Positions 26,702-35,459 of a stretch of DNA of 64,000 nucleotides are shown here, piece by piece; position 1 is the first letter of the stretch; every line of letters starts with the position of its first letter. The position numbers were made by a program, and so were the translations under genes. The DNA is from Nakamurella panacisegetis. GTDB taxonomy: Bacteria; Actinomycetota; Actinomycetes; Mycobacteriales; Nakamurellaceae. The stretch lies in NCBI RefSeq assembly GCF_900104535.1, contig NZ_LT629710.1, forward strand, positions 4,375,501 through 4,439,500, in the 5' to 3' direction. Under the pieces are notes generated by a model. The model saw nothing but the letters and a program-made list of their open reading frames with translations. It ran no database searches and was not told the DNA's origin.

Positions 26702-26715
26702 GCCCGGCGACGCCG

Positions 26716-26721
26716 TAGGGT
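26716..26721 (+). promoter_or_regulatory. -10 element of a leaderless promoter
   Basis: TAGGGT lies eight bases before the ATG of the DUF3846-like gene, with no Shine-Dalgarno sequence in between. The same hexamer and spacing recur upstream of the LigD-type polymerase and TauE genes. Confidence 0.5.
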
Positions 26722-26729
26722 TCCGGGGC

Positions 26730-27092
26730 ATGGACCGAGAAGAGACAGTTCTGGTGATCGACACCGACGGGTCGGCGGTCAAGATCGCGTGGCCGGCTCC
26801 CGACGCCGACCGACCGGAGGTGCTCAGCCGGGCCATAGGCGGCGGCCGGACCAGGATGCTGCGGTGCGGCAAGGGCATTCTCGGTTTCTGCGATGAATCC
26901 GGAGCGGCGTCCGGTCAGCCGGCCAATCCGTTCGCCACCAAGGCCTTCGACGAACAGGGCATCGAACTCCCGGCGCCGCTGTACGGCCCGGTCGTGTTCG
27001 CCCGCAACCCGAGCAAGGGCAGCATCGTGAAGGCCCTCACCGACGCTCAGGCCGCCAACCTGCTCGCCGTCACCGGTGCCCGGCTGGCCTGA
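26730..27092 (+). CDS. DUF3846-like small protein
   Basis: A 120-residue soluble protein. The pattern VLVIDTDG...IGGG...LGFCDESG...GQPANPFATK...GPVVFA resembles DUF3846, in which a strand pair is followed by a short acidic loop and a P-x-N-x-x-A segment. The match is by eye. DUF3846 members have unknown function. It begins in a leaderless mRNA. The FUSC transporter gene starts three bases after its stop and the two are almost certainly cotranscribed. Confidence 0.55.
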   Translation: MDREETVLVIDTDGSAVKIAWPAPDADRPEVLSRAIGGGRTRMLRCGKGILGFCDESGAASGQPANPFATKAFDEQGIELPAPLYGPVVFARNPSKGSIVKALTDAQAANLLAVTGARLA

Positions 27093-27095
27093 CCG

Positions 27096-29291
27096 ATGAG
27101 TGTGCCGCACGCGGAACGCCCGGTGCCCGACCGCGGCATCAGCCGCATCGCCCAGCAGTTCCGTGACGCCCACGACCGGTTCGTCGCCTCCGACCCGGGC
27201 TGGGCCCGGCTGCGGCAGGGCCTCCGGGCCGCTGTCGCCGTCGGGAGCACCCTGCTGGTGGAGCTGGCCCTGGCCCGGATCCTGGGCCGCCCGGCGGTCC
27301 TTGGCCTGCTGCTGGGCGCCGTGGTCGCGATGTTGATGTCGACCGGCATCCGGGACGGGCGGCGCGCCGTGATCGCCCGCACCGCCGCCGCCGCGCCGTT
27401 CGCCGCGGCCGGTGGGGCGTCGCTCGGTGTCCTCACCGCCGGCCACCGGTTGCTCGGACTTGGTGCGTTCGTCCTCGTTTCGTTCGCGGCGGTCTGGGTG
27501 CGGCGCTTCGGTCCGCGCTGGTTCACCCTGGGTTTCCTGTTCTGGCAGGGCTTCTTCTTCGCGCTGTTCCTGCATCCGCCGGTGGGTGAACTGCCGTTCC
27601 TGTTGGTGGCGATCGCGGCCAGCGGTCTGTGGGTGTCGTTCCTGTTGCTGACCGTGCTGTTCGACGACCCGCAGGCCCGGTTGCTCTCGATCGTGGTCGC
27701 GCTGCGGGCGCGGGCCAGGGCCGGCATCTCGGCCGCCCTGGCCGTGCTCGACCGACCCGGTGACGTCCGGGCGGTGCGGCAGTTGCGGGCGAACCTGATC
27801 CAGCTGTCGGAGATCGCCCTGTTGCTCGACGGCCAGCTGACCGATCCCCGCTCGCTGCCGGAAGGGGTACCACCTGGCCGCATTCGGCGCTGGACGGTCG
27901 ATTTCGAAATCGGCATGGACGAGGTGGCCGGAGCCGTGATCGAGATCTCGGCGCGTCTGGCCGACGTGCCGGAGCCGCTCCGGGTCACCGTCCGTCAGGT
28001 GCTGGAGGCACTCGGTTGGGCCGATCAGGAATCGGCCGTGCAGGCGGCGCGCCAGATCGACTCGAGCGATGAGGGAACCGTCCCGGCGGTGCGGCGGCTG
28101 GGCAGCGCCTGCCTGTTCCTCCTCGACACTGTCGGTCGCTGGGACAGCGGGGAGCTGCGGGCTCCGGACCGGGCCGTCCACGTTGACCCGCTGGACGAGG
28201 AGGACGGTTTCGAGCCGGTGGTGGCGCTGATCGGAGGCAACCTCCCGGGGTCGGCCGTGCTGGCCCAGCAGAGCATCGGACGCACGGACGCGTCCCGGTT
28301 CTCACCGTCGCGGATGCGACTGACGACGCGGCAGGCCGTCCAGGCCGGGGTGGCCGCCGGCCTGGCCATCGTGGCCGGTGAAGCGATCTCGACCCAACGC
28401 TTCTACTGGGCCGTGATCGCCGCCTTCGTGGCCTTCGCCGGTACCGCGACCTCCGGGGAAACCGTCCGCAAAGGGATCGGCCGGATCGCCGGCACCCTGC
28501 TGGGACTGTTCGCCGCGGTGGGGCTGGCCGATCTCACCGACGGCCACCGGACCGTCGCGGTCGCGACCATCCTCGCCTGCATCCTGTTGGCCTTCTTCCT
28601 CCAACCGGTGTCCTACGGCCTGATGGTCTTCTTCATCACCATCATGCTCGGACAGCTCTACGCCCTGCTCGGCACCTTCAGCGATTCACTGCTGGAGCTG
28701 CGGCTGGCCGAGACGGCGGCCGGAGCCGCGATCGGGATCCTGGTGTCGCTGCTGGTGCTGCCGACGCACAGCCGCGCAACTCTGCGGGTGGCCAGGAAGA
28801 CGTTCCTGCTCGGGTTGGCCGATCTGCTCGACGCCAGCGCGGAGACCCTGCACGGCAAGGACTCCGGACGCAACCTGCTCGCGCTCACGGTGGCCCTGGA
28901 CGCGGGCGGCCGGCAACTGGTGCGTACCCGGCGGGCCCTCACCAAGGGCCGGCTGTTCGGCGGCGACCGGGAAGGCGTCCGTCATCGGGTGTCCGTCCTG
29001 GGGGCAGCCGGCGCCGGAGCGCGCACCGTGGCGGCATCGGTCTCGCCGCAGCGGCCGAACGAGAACATGGCGCGCGGCTGCGAACTTCTGGCCGCCAAGG
29101 CCCGGCAACTCGCCGAGCGACCGAGTCTCGGGCGTGCGGTGACCACCGCCGACGGCGGGACAACGGTCGACGAGGTCCGTCAGCTGTTGGCGCAGGTTCC
29201 GGCGGACAACCGGACGGCGCTACACGCCCTCCGCCGGCTGAACGAGGCACTGGCGCTGCTCGAACCACGACCTGCCGTCCCACCGACCTGA
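27096..29291 (+). CDS. FUSC family membrane protein (aromatic acid exporter-like)
   Basis: A 731-residue protein with two blocks of hydrophobic helices (about residues 45-190 and 415-570) separated by a soluble region and followed by a helical cytosolic tail. The second block has FYWAVIAAFVAFAGTATSGET and RIAGTLLGLFAAVG, the signature of the FUSC/AaeB-type (fusaric-acid-resistance) transporter fold. The family includes efflux pumps for aromatic acids and related compounds; the substrate here is unknown. ATG 27096 is three bases after the preceding stop. Followed by a 375-base gap with tandem repeats. Confidence 0.85.
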   Translation: MSVPHAERPVPDRGISRIAQQFRDAHDRFVASDPGWARLRQGLRAAVAVGSTLLVELALARILGRPAVLGLLLGAVVAMLMSTGIRDGRRAVIARTAAAAPFAAAGGASLGVLTAGHRLLGLGAFVLVSFAAVWVRRFGPRWFTLGFLFWQGFFFALFLHPPVGELPFLLVAIAASGLWVSFLLLTVLFDDPQARLLSIVVALRARARAGISAALAVLDRPGDVRAVRQLRANLIQLSEIALLLDGQLTDPRSLPEGVPPGRIRRWTVDFEIGMDEVAGAVIEISARLADVPEPLRVTVRQVLEALGWADQESAVQAARQIDSSDEGTVPAVRRLGSACLFLLDTVGRWDSGELRAPDRAVHVDPLDEEDGFEPVVALIGGNLPGSAVLAQQSIGRTDASRFSPSRMRLTTRQAVQAGVAAGLAIVAGEAISTQRFYWAVIAAFVAFAGTATSGETVRKGIGRIAGTLLGLFAAVGLADLTDGHRTVAVATILACILLAFFLQPVSYGLMVFFITIMLGQLYALLGTFSDSLLELRLAETAAGAAIGILVSLLVLPTHSRATLRVARKTFLLGLADLLDASAETLHGKDSGRNLLALTVALDAGGRQLVRTRRALTKGRLFGGDREGVRHRVSVLGAAGAGARTVAASVSPQRPNENMARGCELLAAKARQLAERPSLGRAVTTADGGTTVDEVRQLLAQVPADNRTALHALRRLNEALALLEPRPAVPPT

Positions 29292-29666
29292 CAGCATGAC
29301 CCCGCCCGTATCTGTTCCCCGCCCGGCAATTGTTCCCCGCCCGACTGATGTTCCCCACCCAACCTTCCCTGCGACCAGCGGGAGGGGCGACCCCAGCGGC
29401 TGTGTGTTCAACCGCCAGGGTCTTGGACTCGTGACCCACGTGGACATCACCAGCCCGTCAATCCGGTGCCCGACCCTCTGACTTCTAAACCGCACCGTCA
29501 CTGATCGCCACGCTCTGCCACATGCCGCTTCTGCTGCATGCGGATTCCTCCTCCGGTCCGACCGCCTTCCTCGGACGTGACCTCACCCACTGATCGTCGA
29601 GCCAACGGCGGCCTCACGCCCCGGACTTGTACGGTCGGGGACGTCCGCACTCCAGAGGGGGAGATC
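29292..29666. other. Non-coding gap of about 375 bases with tandem repeats
   Basis: No convincing gene is present. The left end holds three 18-bp units (see 29313-29360). The rest has uneven composition and many stop codons. A weak frame of 61 codons on the plus strand (29296-29481) is largely made by the repeat (V-P-R-P unit) and has no ribosome site. No promoter hexamer stands out except near the GT87-like gene start. Confidence 0.5.
29313..29360. repeat. Three 18-bp tandem repeats
   Basis: The block TGTTCCCCGCCCG starts at 29313, 29331 and 29349, each copy followed by five variable bases (the third copy has A for G). A degenerate fourth unit lies just before. Located in the gap behind the FUSC gene. 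Confidence 0.75.
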
Positions 29667-29692
29667 GATGGTTCGCGCCGATGGTTCGCGCC
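29667..29692 (+). repeat. 13-bp tandem duplication over a start codon
   Basis: GATGGTTCGCGCC occurs twice in tandem (29667-29679 and 29680-29692). The first copy holds the ATG of the GT87-like gene; the second copy's ATG is out of frame because the period is 13. The duplication adds four codons plus one base relative to a single copy. Confidence 0.7.
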
Positions 29693-30948
29693 GCACCGAC
29701 GTGTCAGTTCGTCGCGCCGGCGACAAGGAGACGCGACGAGCCAGATACACCGTCCTCGGCATCGCCGGGTTGGCGCTGTTGTTCAAGGTGCTCATGGCTT
29801 TCCGCACCTGGGGCTCGGGCGACATCTCCCACTGGACGGACTTCTCGAACGGAGTACGTGAGGCCGGCCCGATCGGTGTCTACGGCCTGACCTGGCCAGG
29901 TTCGTTCTACAACCACCCACCCGTGATCGGTTACCTCCTGGAGCTGGTCAACGGGCTGGAGCATCTGGGGCTGCCGCTCCGCGCGACCATCCGCATCGTC
30001 TCCAGCCTGGCCGATGTCGCGACGTCGCTGATCATCTTCGAGTTGCTGCGGCGGCGGGGCACGGTCCGGCTGGCCATGTGGTCCGGTCTGCTGGTCGGCG
30101 TCAGCCCCGTGCTGTTCACGGTGTCCGGGTTCCACGGCAACACCGACCCCGTCTTCACCATGCTGACCATGCTGAGCCTGTTGCTGCTGACCGACCGGGA
30201 CCGGCCGGCGCTGGCCGGCATCGCCATGGGTCTGGCCGTCGGCGTGAAGATCGTGCCGGTCGTGGCCGTCCCGGCCCTGCTGGTGTACGCGGCCATGACG
30301 GGCCGCCGCACCTTCGTCCGCTACGTGGCCGGTCTCGGGGCGACGTTCGTGATCACCTGGGGCCCCGCTTTGGCGTTGCAGGGCAAGAACGTCATCAAGG
30401 ACGTCGTCGGCTACAACGGAAGCAGCCTGCGCCAGTGGGGCCTGGTCCAGATCGGCCATTGGTTCGGCGACCCGTGGTGGTCGGAGTTCCTGATCGGCCC
30501 GGGCCGCTTCCTGGTACTGGTCCTGTGCTGCGGGCTTCCGGCGTACTTCGTCTGGCGGCGCCCGTCGGTGGTGGCGCCGGCCGTCGGGCTGTCCCTGGTC
30601 GCCTTCCTGATGCTGTCCCCGGCCTTCGGCGTGCAGTACACCGTCTGGCCCGTCGCCGGCGCGTACCTCATCGGCTTCGGATCGGCCACGTTCTACAACC
30701 TCAGCGCCGGCTGGATGACGTTCGCCATCTACAACGCCTGGAACGGCGGCCTGCCGTGGTACCGGGGCCACTCCCTGAAGTACAGCGACAACCAGGTGGC
30801 GATCGGCCTGCTGGCCTGGGTGGCGCTGGTGCTGCTCTGCGTGGAAGGGCTGCGCACCCTGACCGGCCGACTCCGGACTCCCGCCGACGGCCCGCCCGCG
30901 GTCACCTTCCTGCCCCGACCATCGAAGGCAGCGCGCCGGCGCACCTGA
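29668..30948 (+). CDS. GT87-like integral membrane glycosyltransferase
   Basis: A 426-residue protein with about ten hydrophobic helices. The first extracellular loop has GSGDISHWTDFSNG, where the Asp corresponds to the essential acidic residue of polyprenol-phosphate-sugar-dependent (GT-C, GT39/GT87-like) transferases. FYNHPPVIGYLLELVNG and HGNTDP are further loop motifs. It would add a sugar, often mannose, to a surface glycan on the outer face of the membrane. GGGGGAG lies four bases before the ATG. It ends ten bases before the convergent antiporter gene. Confidence 0.75.
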   Translation: MVRADGSRRTDVSVRRAGDKETRRARYTVLGIAGLALLFKVLMAFRTWGSGDISHWTDFSNGVREAGPIGVYGLTWPGSFYNHPPVIGYLLELVNGLEHLGLPLRATIRIVSSLADVATSLIIFELLRRRGTVRLAMWSGLLVGVSPVLFTVSGFHGNTDPVFTMLTMLSLLLLTDRDRPALAGIAMGLAVGVKIVPVVAVPALLVYAAMTGRRTFVRYVAGLGATFVITWGPALALQGKNVIKDVVGYNGSSLRQWGLVQIGHWFGDPWWSEFLIGPGRFLVLVLCCGLPAYFVWRRPSVVAPAVGLSLVAFLMLSPAFGVQYTVWPVAGAYLIGFGSATFYNLSAGWMTFAIYNAWNGGLPWYRGHSLKYSDNQVAIGLLAWVALVLLCVEGLRTLTGRLRTPADGPPAVTFLPRPSKAARRRT

Positions 30949-30958
30949 GGACGCCCGG

Positions 30959-32572
30959 TCAGTGGCGCCGGGGCAGGGTGAACTCCTCCAGATCCAGTTC
31001 GCGTTCCAGCACCCGGAGGCTGGCGTCGGACAGATGACCAAGGTCCCGACGGCGCAGTAGTTCCTCCCGCTGGGCGTCGATGACGGACCGCCGGGCGGCC
31101 AGGGCCGCCTCGTACTCCGGGGACACCGGAATCTCGCCGTTGCGGGCACTCTCGAGGACGTCGGCCCGCCGCTGATACCGCTCCAGCCGATGCTCCAGAT
31201 TCGTGCGCAGGGAGTCGACCGAATCCGACGGGAGATGCTCGTCCTCGGTCATCTGCGCGAGCCGGCTCAGGCCGGCGTTGGCCGCCGCCGTCCTCGCCTC
31301 GTTCCGTTCCAGCGCCTCGGCCGCCGCGTCCGCCTTCAACCCGGTGGCCCGGACGATCGGCGCGAAGGTGACCCCCTGCCCGATCAACGTCACCAGCACC
31401 ACGACATAGGAGCACAGCAGCAACAGATCGCGGCCCGGGAACGGGGTGCCGTCGGACGTCAGCAGCGGCAGCGAGAAGATGGCGGCCAGCGTGATCACCC
31501 CGCGGGTGCCAGACCAGCTCATGACGAGCACCTCCCGCCCGTTCAGTGGGCTCTCGGCGGCGCTGGTTCCGCCCAGGCGGGTGTGCAGGCGCCGGGGCAG
31601 GAACTGCGTGACCAGCAACCAGACCGGCCGCAGCAGCAGGACCACGGCGAGAGTCACCGCGACGGCCACGACGATGTCCGAGGTCGAGTACGCACCGAGG
31701 CCCTTCACGACGGCCGGGAGTTGCTGACCGATCAGGATGAAGACGAACCCTTCGAGCAGGAAGTCGACCAATCGCCACACGGCCGAGGTCTGCAGCCGGC
31801 TCGCGCCCGAGGAGAAGCGAGGGGTGTCGTGTCCGATGATCAGGCCGGCGACGACGACCGCGAGCACTCCCGAGACGTGTATCTCCTCACCGAGCAGGTA
31901 GGCCGCGAACGGCGTGATCAGCGACAGGCTGTTCACCATCAGCGGATCGGAGATCCGGCTCCGCAGCAGGCGGATCAGCAGGGCGATGACGATGCCGACG
32001 GCCAGTCCGCCGACCGCGGCGACGAGGAACTTGAATCCGAACAACCCGACCGAGAAGCCGCCGCTGGTGGCCGCGGCCACCGCCACGGTGAAGGTGGTCA
32101 GGGCGGTGGCGTCGTTCAGTAGCCCCTCCCCCTCGATCAGGGTGATCAGCTTCGGCGGCAGCCCGGCCCGCCGGCCGATGGCCAAGGCTGCGACCGGATC
32201 CGGCGGCGACACCGCCGCGCCCAGCGCGATTCCGGCGGCCAGGCTGATCGCCGGCAGGAACAGGTGGACGCCGAACCCGACCAGCAGCGCGGTCGCCAGC
32301 ACCAGGCCGACCGACAGGCTGATCACCGGCCGGAGATTCTTCCCGATCGCGATCAACGACGAGTTGAGGGCGGCGCTGTAGAGCAGCGGCGGCAGGATGA
32401 AGGTCAGGATCACATGCGGATCGAGAACGATGTTGGTCCCGGGCAGCGTGGCGTAGATCAGACCGCACACGGTCAGCAGCGCGGCGGCCGGCAGTTTGGT
32501 GCGGTGGGCGACCAGTTCGACGGCCAGCACCAGCGCGACGCCGGCCACCATGAAGATCAGAATGTGGGTCAT
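30959..32572 (-). CDS. CPA1-type Na+/H+ antiporter
   Basis: A 537-residue protein: about 12 membrane helices in the first 400 residues with PPDPVAALAIGR near residue 120, the paired-Asp region where the CPA1 ion-binding Asp lies, and GEGLLNDATAL near 145 with the conserved N-D. The C-terminal ~130 residues are soluble, charged and helical, the usual regulatory tail. It exchanges Na+ or K+ for protons and supports pH homeostasis. ATG 32572 has GGAGAGG five bases upstream. Next gene upstream is on the same strand but 79 bases away. Confidence 0.92.
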   Translation of the reverse strand: MTHILIFMVAGVALVLAVELVAHRTKLPAAALLTVCGLIYATLPGTNIVLDPHVILTFILPPLLYSAALNSSLIAIGKNLRPVISLSVGLVLATALLVGFGVHLFLPAISLAAGIALGAAVSPPDPVAALAIGRRAGLPPKLITLIEGEGLLNDATALTTFTVAVAAATSGGFSVGLFGFKFLVAAVGGLAVGIVIALLIRLLRSRISDPLMVNSLSLITPFAAYLLGEEIHVSGVLAVVVAGLIIGHDTPRFSSGASRLQTSAVWRLVDFLLEGFVFILIGQQLPAVVKGLGAYSTSDIVVAVAVTLAVVLLLRPVWLLVTQFLPRRLHTRLGGTSAAESPLNGREVLVMSWSGTRGVITLAAIFSLPLLTSDGTPFPGRDLLLLCSYVVVLVTLIGQGVTFAPIVRATGLKADAAAEALERNEARTAAANAGLSRLAQMTEDEHLPSDSVDSLRTNLEHRLERYQRRADVLESARNGEIPVSPEYEAALAARRSVIDAQREELLRRRDLGHLSDASLRVLERELDLEEFTLPRRH

Positions 32573-32651
32573 ACACCTCTCCGAAGACGAATCTGGGGCG
32601 GGGTACACGGGGCGTTCGACGCCCGCGCGCCTTCGATTCTCCCCTGTGAGG

Positions 32652-33635
32652 TCACCAGCGGTGGTGCACCTGCGGCTTGATCCGTTCCTCGTACAGGGCC
32701 GCGATGCCGGCGACCGCCTCCGCCGGCAACGGCGGAACGCCCGCCGCACTTGCGTTCTTGCGGGCCTGGTCGATGTTCCGGGCGCCTGGGATCGCGGTCG
32801 TCACACCGGCCTGATCGATGATCCAGCGCAAGGCTCCCTGAGCCGGCGTCGTTCCCGCCGGAAGCAGAGCCGAGAAATCCTGCGCCGCAGCGACTCCCGT
32901 CTCGAAGTCGACCCCGGAGAAGGTCTCGCCGACGTCGAACGCGGCGCCCTGGCGGTTGTAGTTCCGGTGATCGTCGGCCGGGAAGGTGGACGCCGCGGTG
33001 TACCGGCCGGACAACAGGCCGGACGCCAACGGCACCCGCGCGATGATCCCAACCCCGGCCTGTATCGCGGCCGGGAGCACGCGCTCCAACGGCTTGAGGC
33101 GAAACGCATTCAGGATGATCTGGACACTGGCCGTTCCGGGTCGGGCGATGGCGGTGAGCGCTTCGTCGCAGGTTTCCACGCTGACGCCGTAGTGGGCGAT
33201 GCGGCCCTCCTCGACCAGAGTGTCCAGCGCGTCGAAGACCTCGCCACTGGAATACACGGGGGTCGGCGGGCAGTGCAGTTGGACCAGGTCAAGTCGCTCG
33301 ACACCGAGATTGCGCCGGGACCGGTCGGTCCAGTCCCGGAAATTCCGCAGCACGTAGTTCTCCGGCACCTGTTCGGCCCGGCGGCCCATCTTGGTCGCCA
33401 CGAAGATGTCGTGACCCGGGTGGGCGGCGAGGTACCGGCCGATCACCTGCTCGCTGCGCCCGTCGCCGTAGACGTCCGCGGTGTCGAAGAAGGTCACGCC
33501 ATGCTCGACTGCCGCGTCCAGCACGGCGAGAGCATCGGCCTCGTCGACGTTCCCCCAGTCCGCGCCGAGCTGCCAGGTGCCGAGCCCGATGACGGAGATG
33601 TCGCGTCCGGTGCGTCCAAGCCTGCGAAGTTCCAT
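32652..33635 (-). CDS. Aldo/keto reductase
   Basis: A 327-residue TIM-barrel protein with the catalytic tetrad in place: Asp and Tyr in FFDTADVYGDG, Lys in FVATKMG, His in LVQLHCPP. MELRRLGRTGRDISVIGLGTW is the first strand of NAD(P)H-dependent aldo/keto reductases. A likely NADPH carbonyl reductase; the substrate is unknown. The gene lacks a ribosome site and has a -10-like TAGGCT six bases before ATG with a perfect 17-bp palindrome overlapping it, which points to a TetR/GntR-type operator controlling a leaderless transcript. Confidence 0.9.
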   Translation of the reverse strand: MELRRLGRTGRDISVIGLGTWQLGADWGNVDEADALAVLDAAVEHGVTFFDTADVYGDGRSEQVIGRYLAAHPGHDIFVATKMGRRAEQVPENYVLRNFRDWTDRSRRNLGVERLDLVQLHCPPTPVYSSGEVFDALDTLVEEGRIAHYGVSVETCDEALTAIARPGTASVQIILNAFRLKPLERVLPAAIQAGVGIIARVPLASGLLSGRYTAASTFPADDHRNYNRQGAAFDVGETFSGVDFETGVAAAQDFSALLPAGTTPAQGALRWIIDQAGVTTAIPGARNIDQARKNASAAGVPPLPAEAVAGIAALYEERIKPQVHHRW

Positions 33636-33641
33636 GCCGTC

Positions 33642-33663
33642 AGCCTAGTTCAGTCACTGAACT
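33642..33663 (-). promoter_or_regulatory. Leaderless -10 with overlapping operator-like palindrome
   Basis: AGTTCAGTCACTGAACT (33647-33663) is a perfect inverted repeat with 8-bp arms and one central base. It abuts TAGGCT (33642-33647 on the minus strand), the -10 element six bases before the aldo/keto reductase ATG. A dimeric repressor bound here would block the promoter. Confidence 0.6.
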
Positions 33664-33678
33664 CACCCGACGGCTGCG

Positions 33679-34266
33679 TCAGCGGGCTCGGGCCAGTCGG
33701 AGCGCGCGGGAAACGTACTGCCGGCTGGCCTTGACGCCGAACCAGCCGGTTCCGATGACGGTGTCGGCATCGCCGATGACCCGGAAGATGACCGACACCG
33801 CGCGGTTGCGCCGACGGAACAGCGCCGAGACGGCGTAGGCGCCCAGCGCACCGTTCTGGTAGGCCATCGCGGCCTTGCCGGCCACCACCGGAGCCAGGTC
33901 CTCCTGCCCCCCGAGCCGCTTCGCCACGGCCGTCGCGACGAGGTTGACCGCGTTCTGCGCGGCGATGACGAGCAGCGCCGGCTTCGGCGCGATTCCGCCG
34001 CGCCATTCGTTGATCCCGATGGCCAGCACACCGGCCTTGTCGAACGCGGCGTCGATCCCGGCGCCGAACTCACTGCTTTGGTCGAGCATCCGAGCCACCT
34101 TGCCGTCCAACAGATCCAGCAGACGGCCGGCCACCGTCTCGGTGATCCCCCAGCCGGTGTCGGCGCGTCGGGATCCGTGCACGGTCAACGCCAGCCCGAC
34201 GGCGCTGATGGCGTTCGGGACGGTCAGGACGTCGGACAGCTTCGGGGTGGCCACGCCGTTGATCAT
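33679..34266 (-). CDS. CDP-alcohol phosphatidyltransferase-like protein
   Basis: The 195-residue protein has the complete family signature within 27 residues: DLLDGKVAR, then GAGID and AAFD, i.e. D-x2-D-G-x2-A-R-x8-G-x3-D-x3-D. The four Asp bind the metal and CDP-alcohol. Several short hydrophobic segments flank it, as expected for a membrane enzyme, though fewer than usual. It would make a phospholipid such as a phosphatidylinositol or phosphatidylglycerol phosphate. It may be cotranscribed with the downstream genes. ATG 34266 follows the YihY stop by ten bases. Confidence 0.82.
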   Translation of the reverse strand: MINGVATPKLSDVLTVPNAISAVGLALTVHGSRRADTGWGITETVAGRLLDLLDGKVARMLDQSSEFGAGIDAAFDKAGVLAIGINEWRGGIAPKPALLVIAAQNAVNLVATAVAKRLGGQEDLAPVVAGKAAMAYQNGALGAYAVSALFRRRNRAVSVIFRVIGDADTVIGTGWFGVKASRQYVSRALRLARAR

Positions 34267-34276
34267 CGCAGGCCGG

Positions 34277-35374
34277 TCACTCGGGGTCGGCCAGGAACCG
34301 CTCGATGGCCGTCTGCACCACGTCCTCGCGGGTCAGGCCCTTCGCCTGGGCCAGCCGGTCGAGTTCCGCCGCGGCCGCCGTGGTCAGGGTCAGCGTGTCG
34401 GCGGTGGTGGCTGCCTCGCCCCCCGGGTGCGGGAGGACCGGCATTCCGGAGGCCGGGTTCCCGCTCGACGTGGCGATCCACGCGGCGATGAACAGCACCA
34501 CGGTGGCCGCCAGGTTGAAGAAGATCAACAGCCCGATCACCGGGCCGAAGATCCGCGCCGTGGCCGACCGCAGCAGGGTCGGGAGCACGTAGGTCAGGGC
34601 GAACTTGAGCACCTCGAAGGCGATCGCCGCGGCCGCCGCACCACGCAGCAATGCCTTGCGTTTGGCCGGGTAGCGCTTGGGCGGCAGCACGCGGTAGACG
34701 CCGAGGAACAGCGCCATGTCGGCCGCCACGGCCAACAGGATCGGGACGACGGTGAACAGCGGGGTCAGCCAGGTGACCTGGTCCAGGTGCAGCCACCGCA
34801 GCACCAGGGTCTGGGCCGAGGTGCCGATGGCCGTGAGGCTGAGCGAGAGCAGGATGCCGACGGCCAGCGCGGCGAGGTACTGCAGGCTCTTGAGGTAGTA
34901 GCGCCAGAGCGACTCGGCCGCGATCTCCTGCTCGGTTCCGAAGTCCGGACGCCACAGCGCCTGGATCGCACTGCGCAGGTTGCCCATCCAGCTCACGCCG
35001 GAATACAGCGCGACGACCAGGCCGATGATCCCGACGGTCAGACGGGCATCGATGGCCTGGGTCAGCAGGTCGCTGATCGACGAGGCCAGGGAACTCGGCA
35101 ACAGCGAGATGATCGAATTCCGCAGGGAGGTCAGCAGCTGCGGGCGCGAGGCGAGGACGAACCCGGCGATGGAGAAGCTGACCATGACCACGGGCACGAC
35201 GGCCAGGAACGAGAAATAGGTGATGGCCGCGGCGAACTGGAAGCCGAGGCGGTCGCCGAAGCGATTCACGGCCCGGACCAGGTGCCGCACGCTCGGCCGG
35301 CGCCACAACCGGCCCGCGGCCTGCTTCACACCTGCCAACAAGGTCCCGCCTCCGCCTCTCCCGCGCCGACCCAC
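34277..35374 (-). CDS. YihY/BrkB family inner membrane protein
   Basis: The protein has six hydrophobic helices (FQFAAAITYFSFLAVVPVVM, then YSGVSWMGNL, LAALAVGILLSLSL, VVPILLAVAADMALFLGVYR and two more) typical of the BrkB (tRNA-processing RNase BN-like name, now considered transporter) family. A C-terminal extension of about 60 residues contains a ribbon-helix-helix-like pattern (ELDRLAQAKGLTREDVVQTAIERFL), which is unusual for this family. Start uncertain: GTG 35374 is the longest; TTG 35341 has a better ribosome site (GGAGGCGGG) and drops 11 residues. Role unknown. Confidence 0.83.
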   Translation of the reverse strand: MGRRGRGGGGTLLAGVKQAAGRLWRRPSVRHLVRAVNRFGDRLGFQFAAAITYFSFLAVVPVVMVSFSIAGFVLASRPQLLTSLRNSIISLLPSSLASSISDLLTQAIDARLTVGIIGLVVALYSGVSWMGNLRSAIQALWRPDFGTEQEIAAESLWRYYLKSLQYLAALAVGILLSLSLTAIGTSAQTLVLRWLHLDQVTWLTPLFTVVPILLAVAADMALFLGVYRVLPPKRYPAKRKALLRGAAAAAIAFEVLKFALTYVLPTLLRSATARIFGPVIGLLIFFNLAATVVLFIAAWIATSSGNPASGMPVLPHPGGEAATTADTLTLTTAAAAELDRLAQAKGLTREDVVQTAIERFLADPE

Positions 35375-35459
35375 CGGAGGTACCCGACGGGGCTCAGTTC
35401 AGCACGGGCGCCTTCGCCGGCACCGGGTGGATCCCTCGACAGGGCCGCGCGGGCGACCG

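Noticed and set aside
29296-29481. 61-codon frame with V-P-R-P repeats
   Set aside because: The repeat is caused by the 18-bp DNA repeats; there is no ribosome site and no homology.
29401-29640. Possible insertion-sequence remnant behind the FUSC gene
   Set aside because: No terminal inverted repeats, target duplications or transposase fragments could be recognised by eye.
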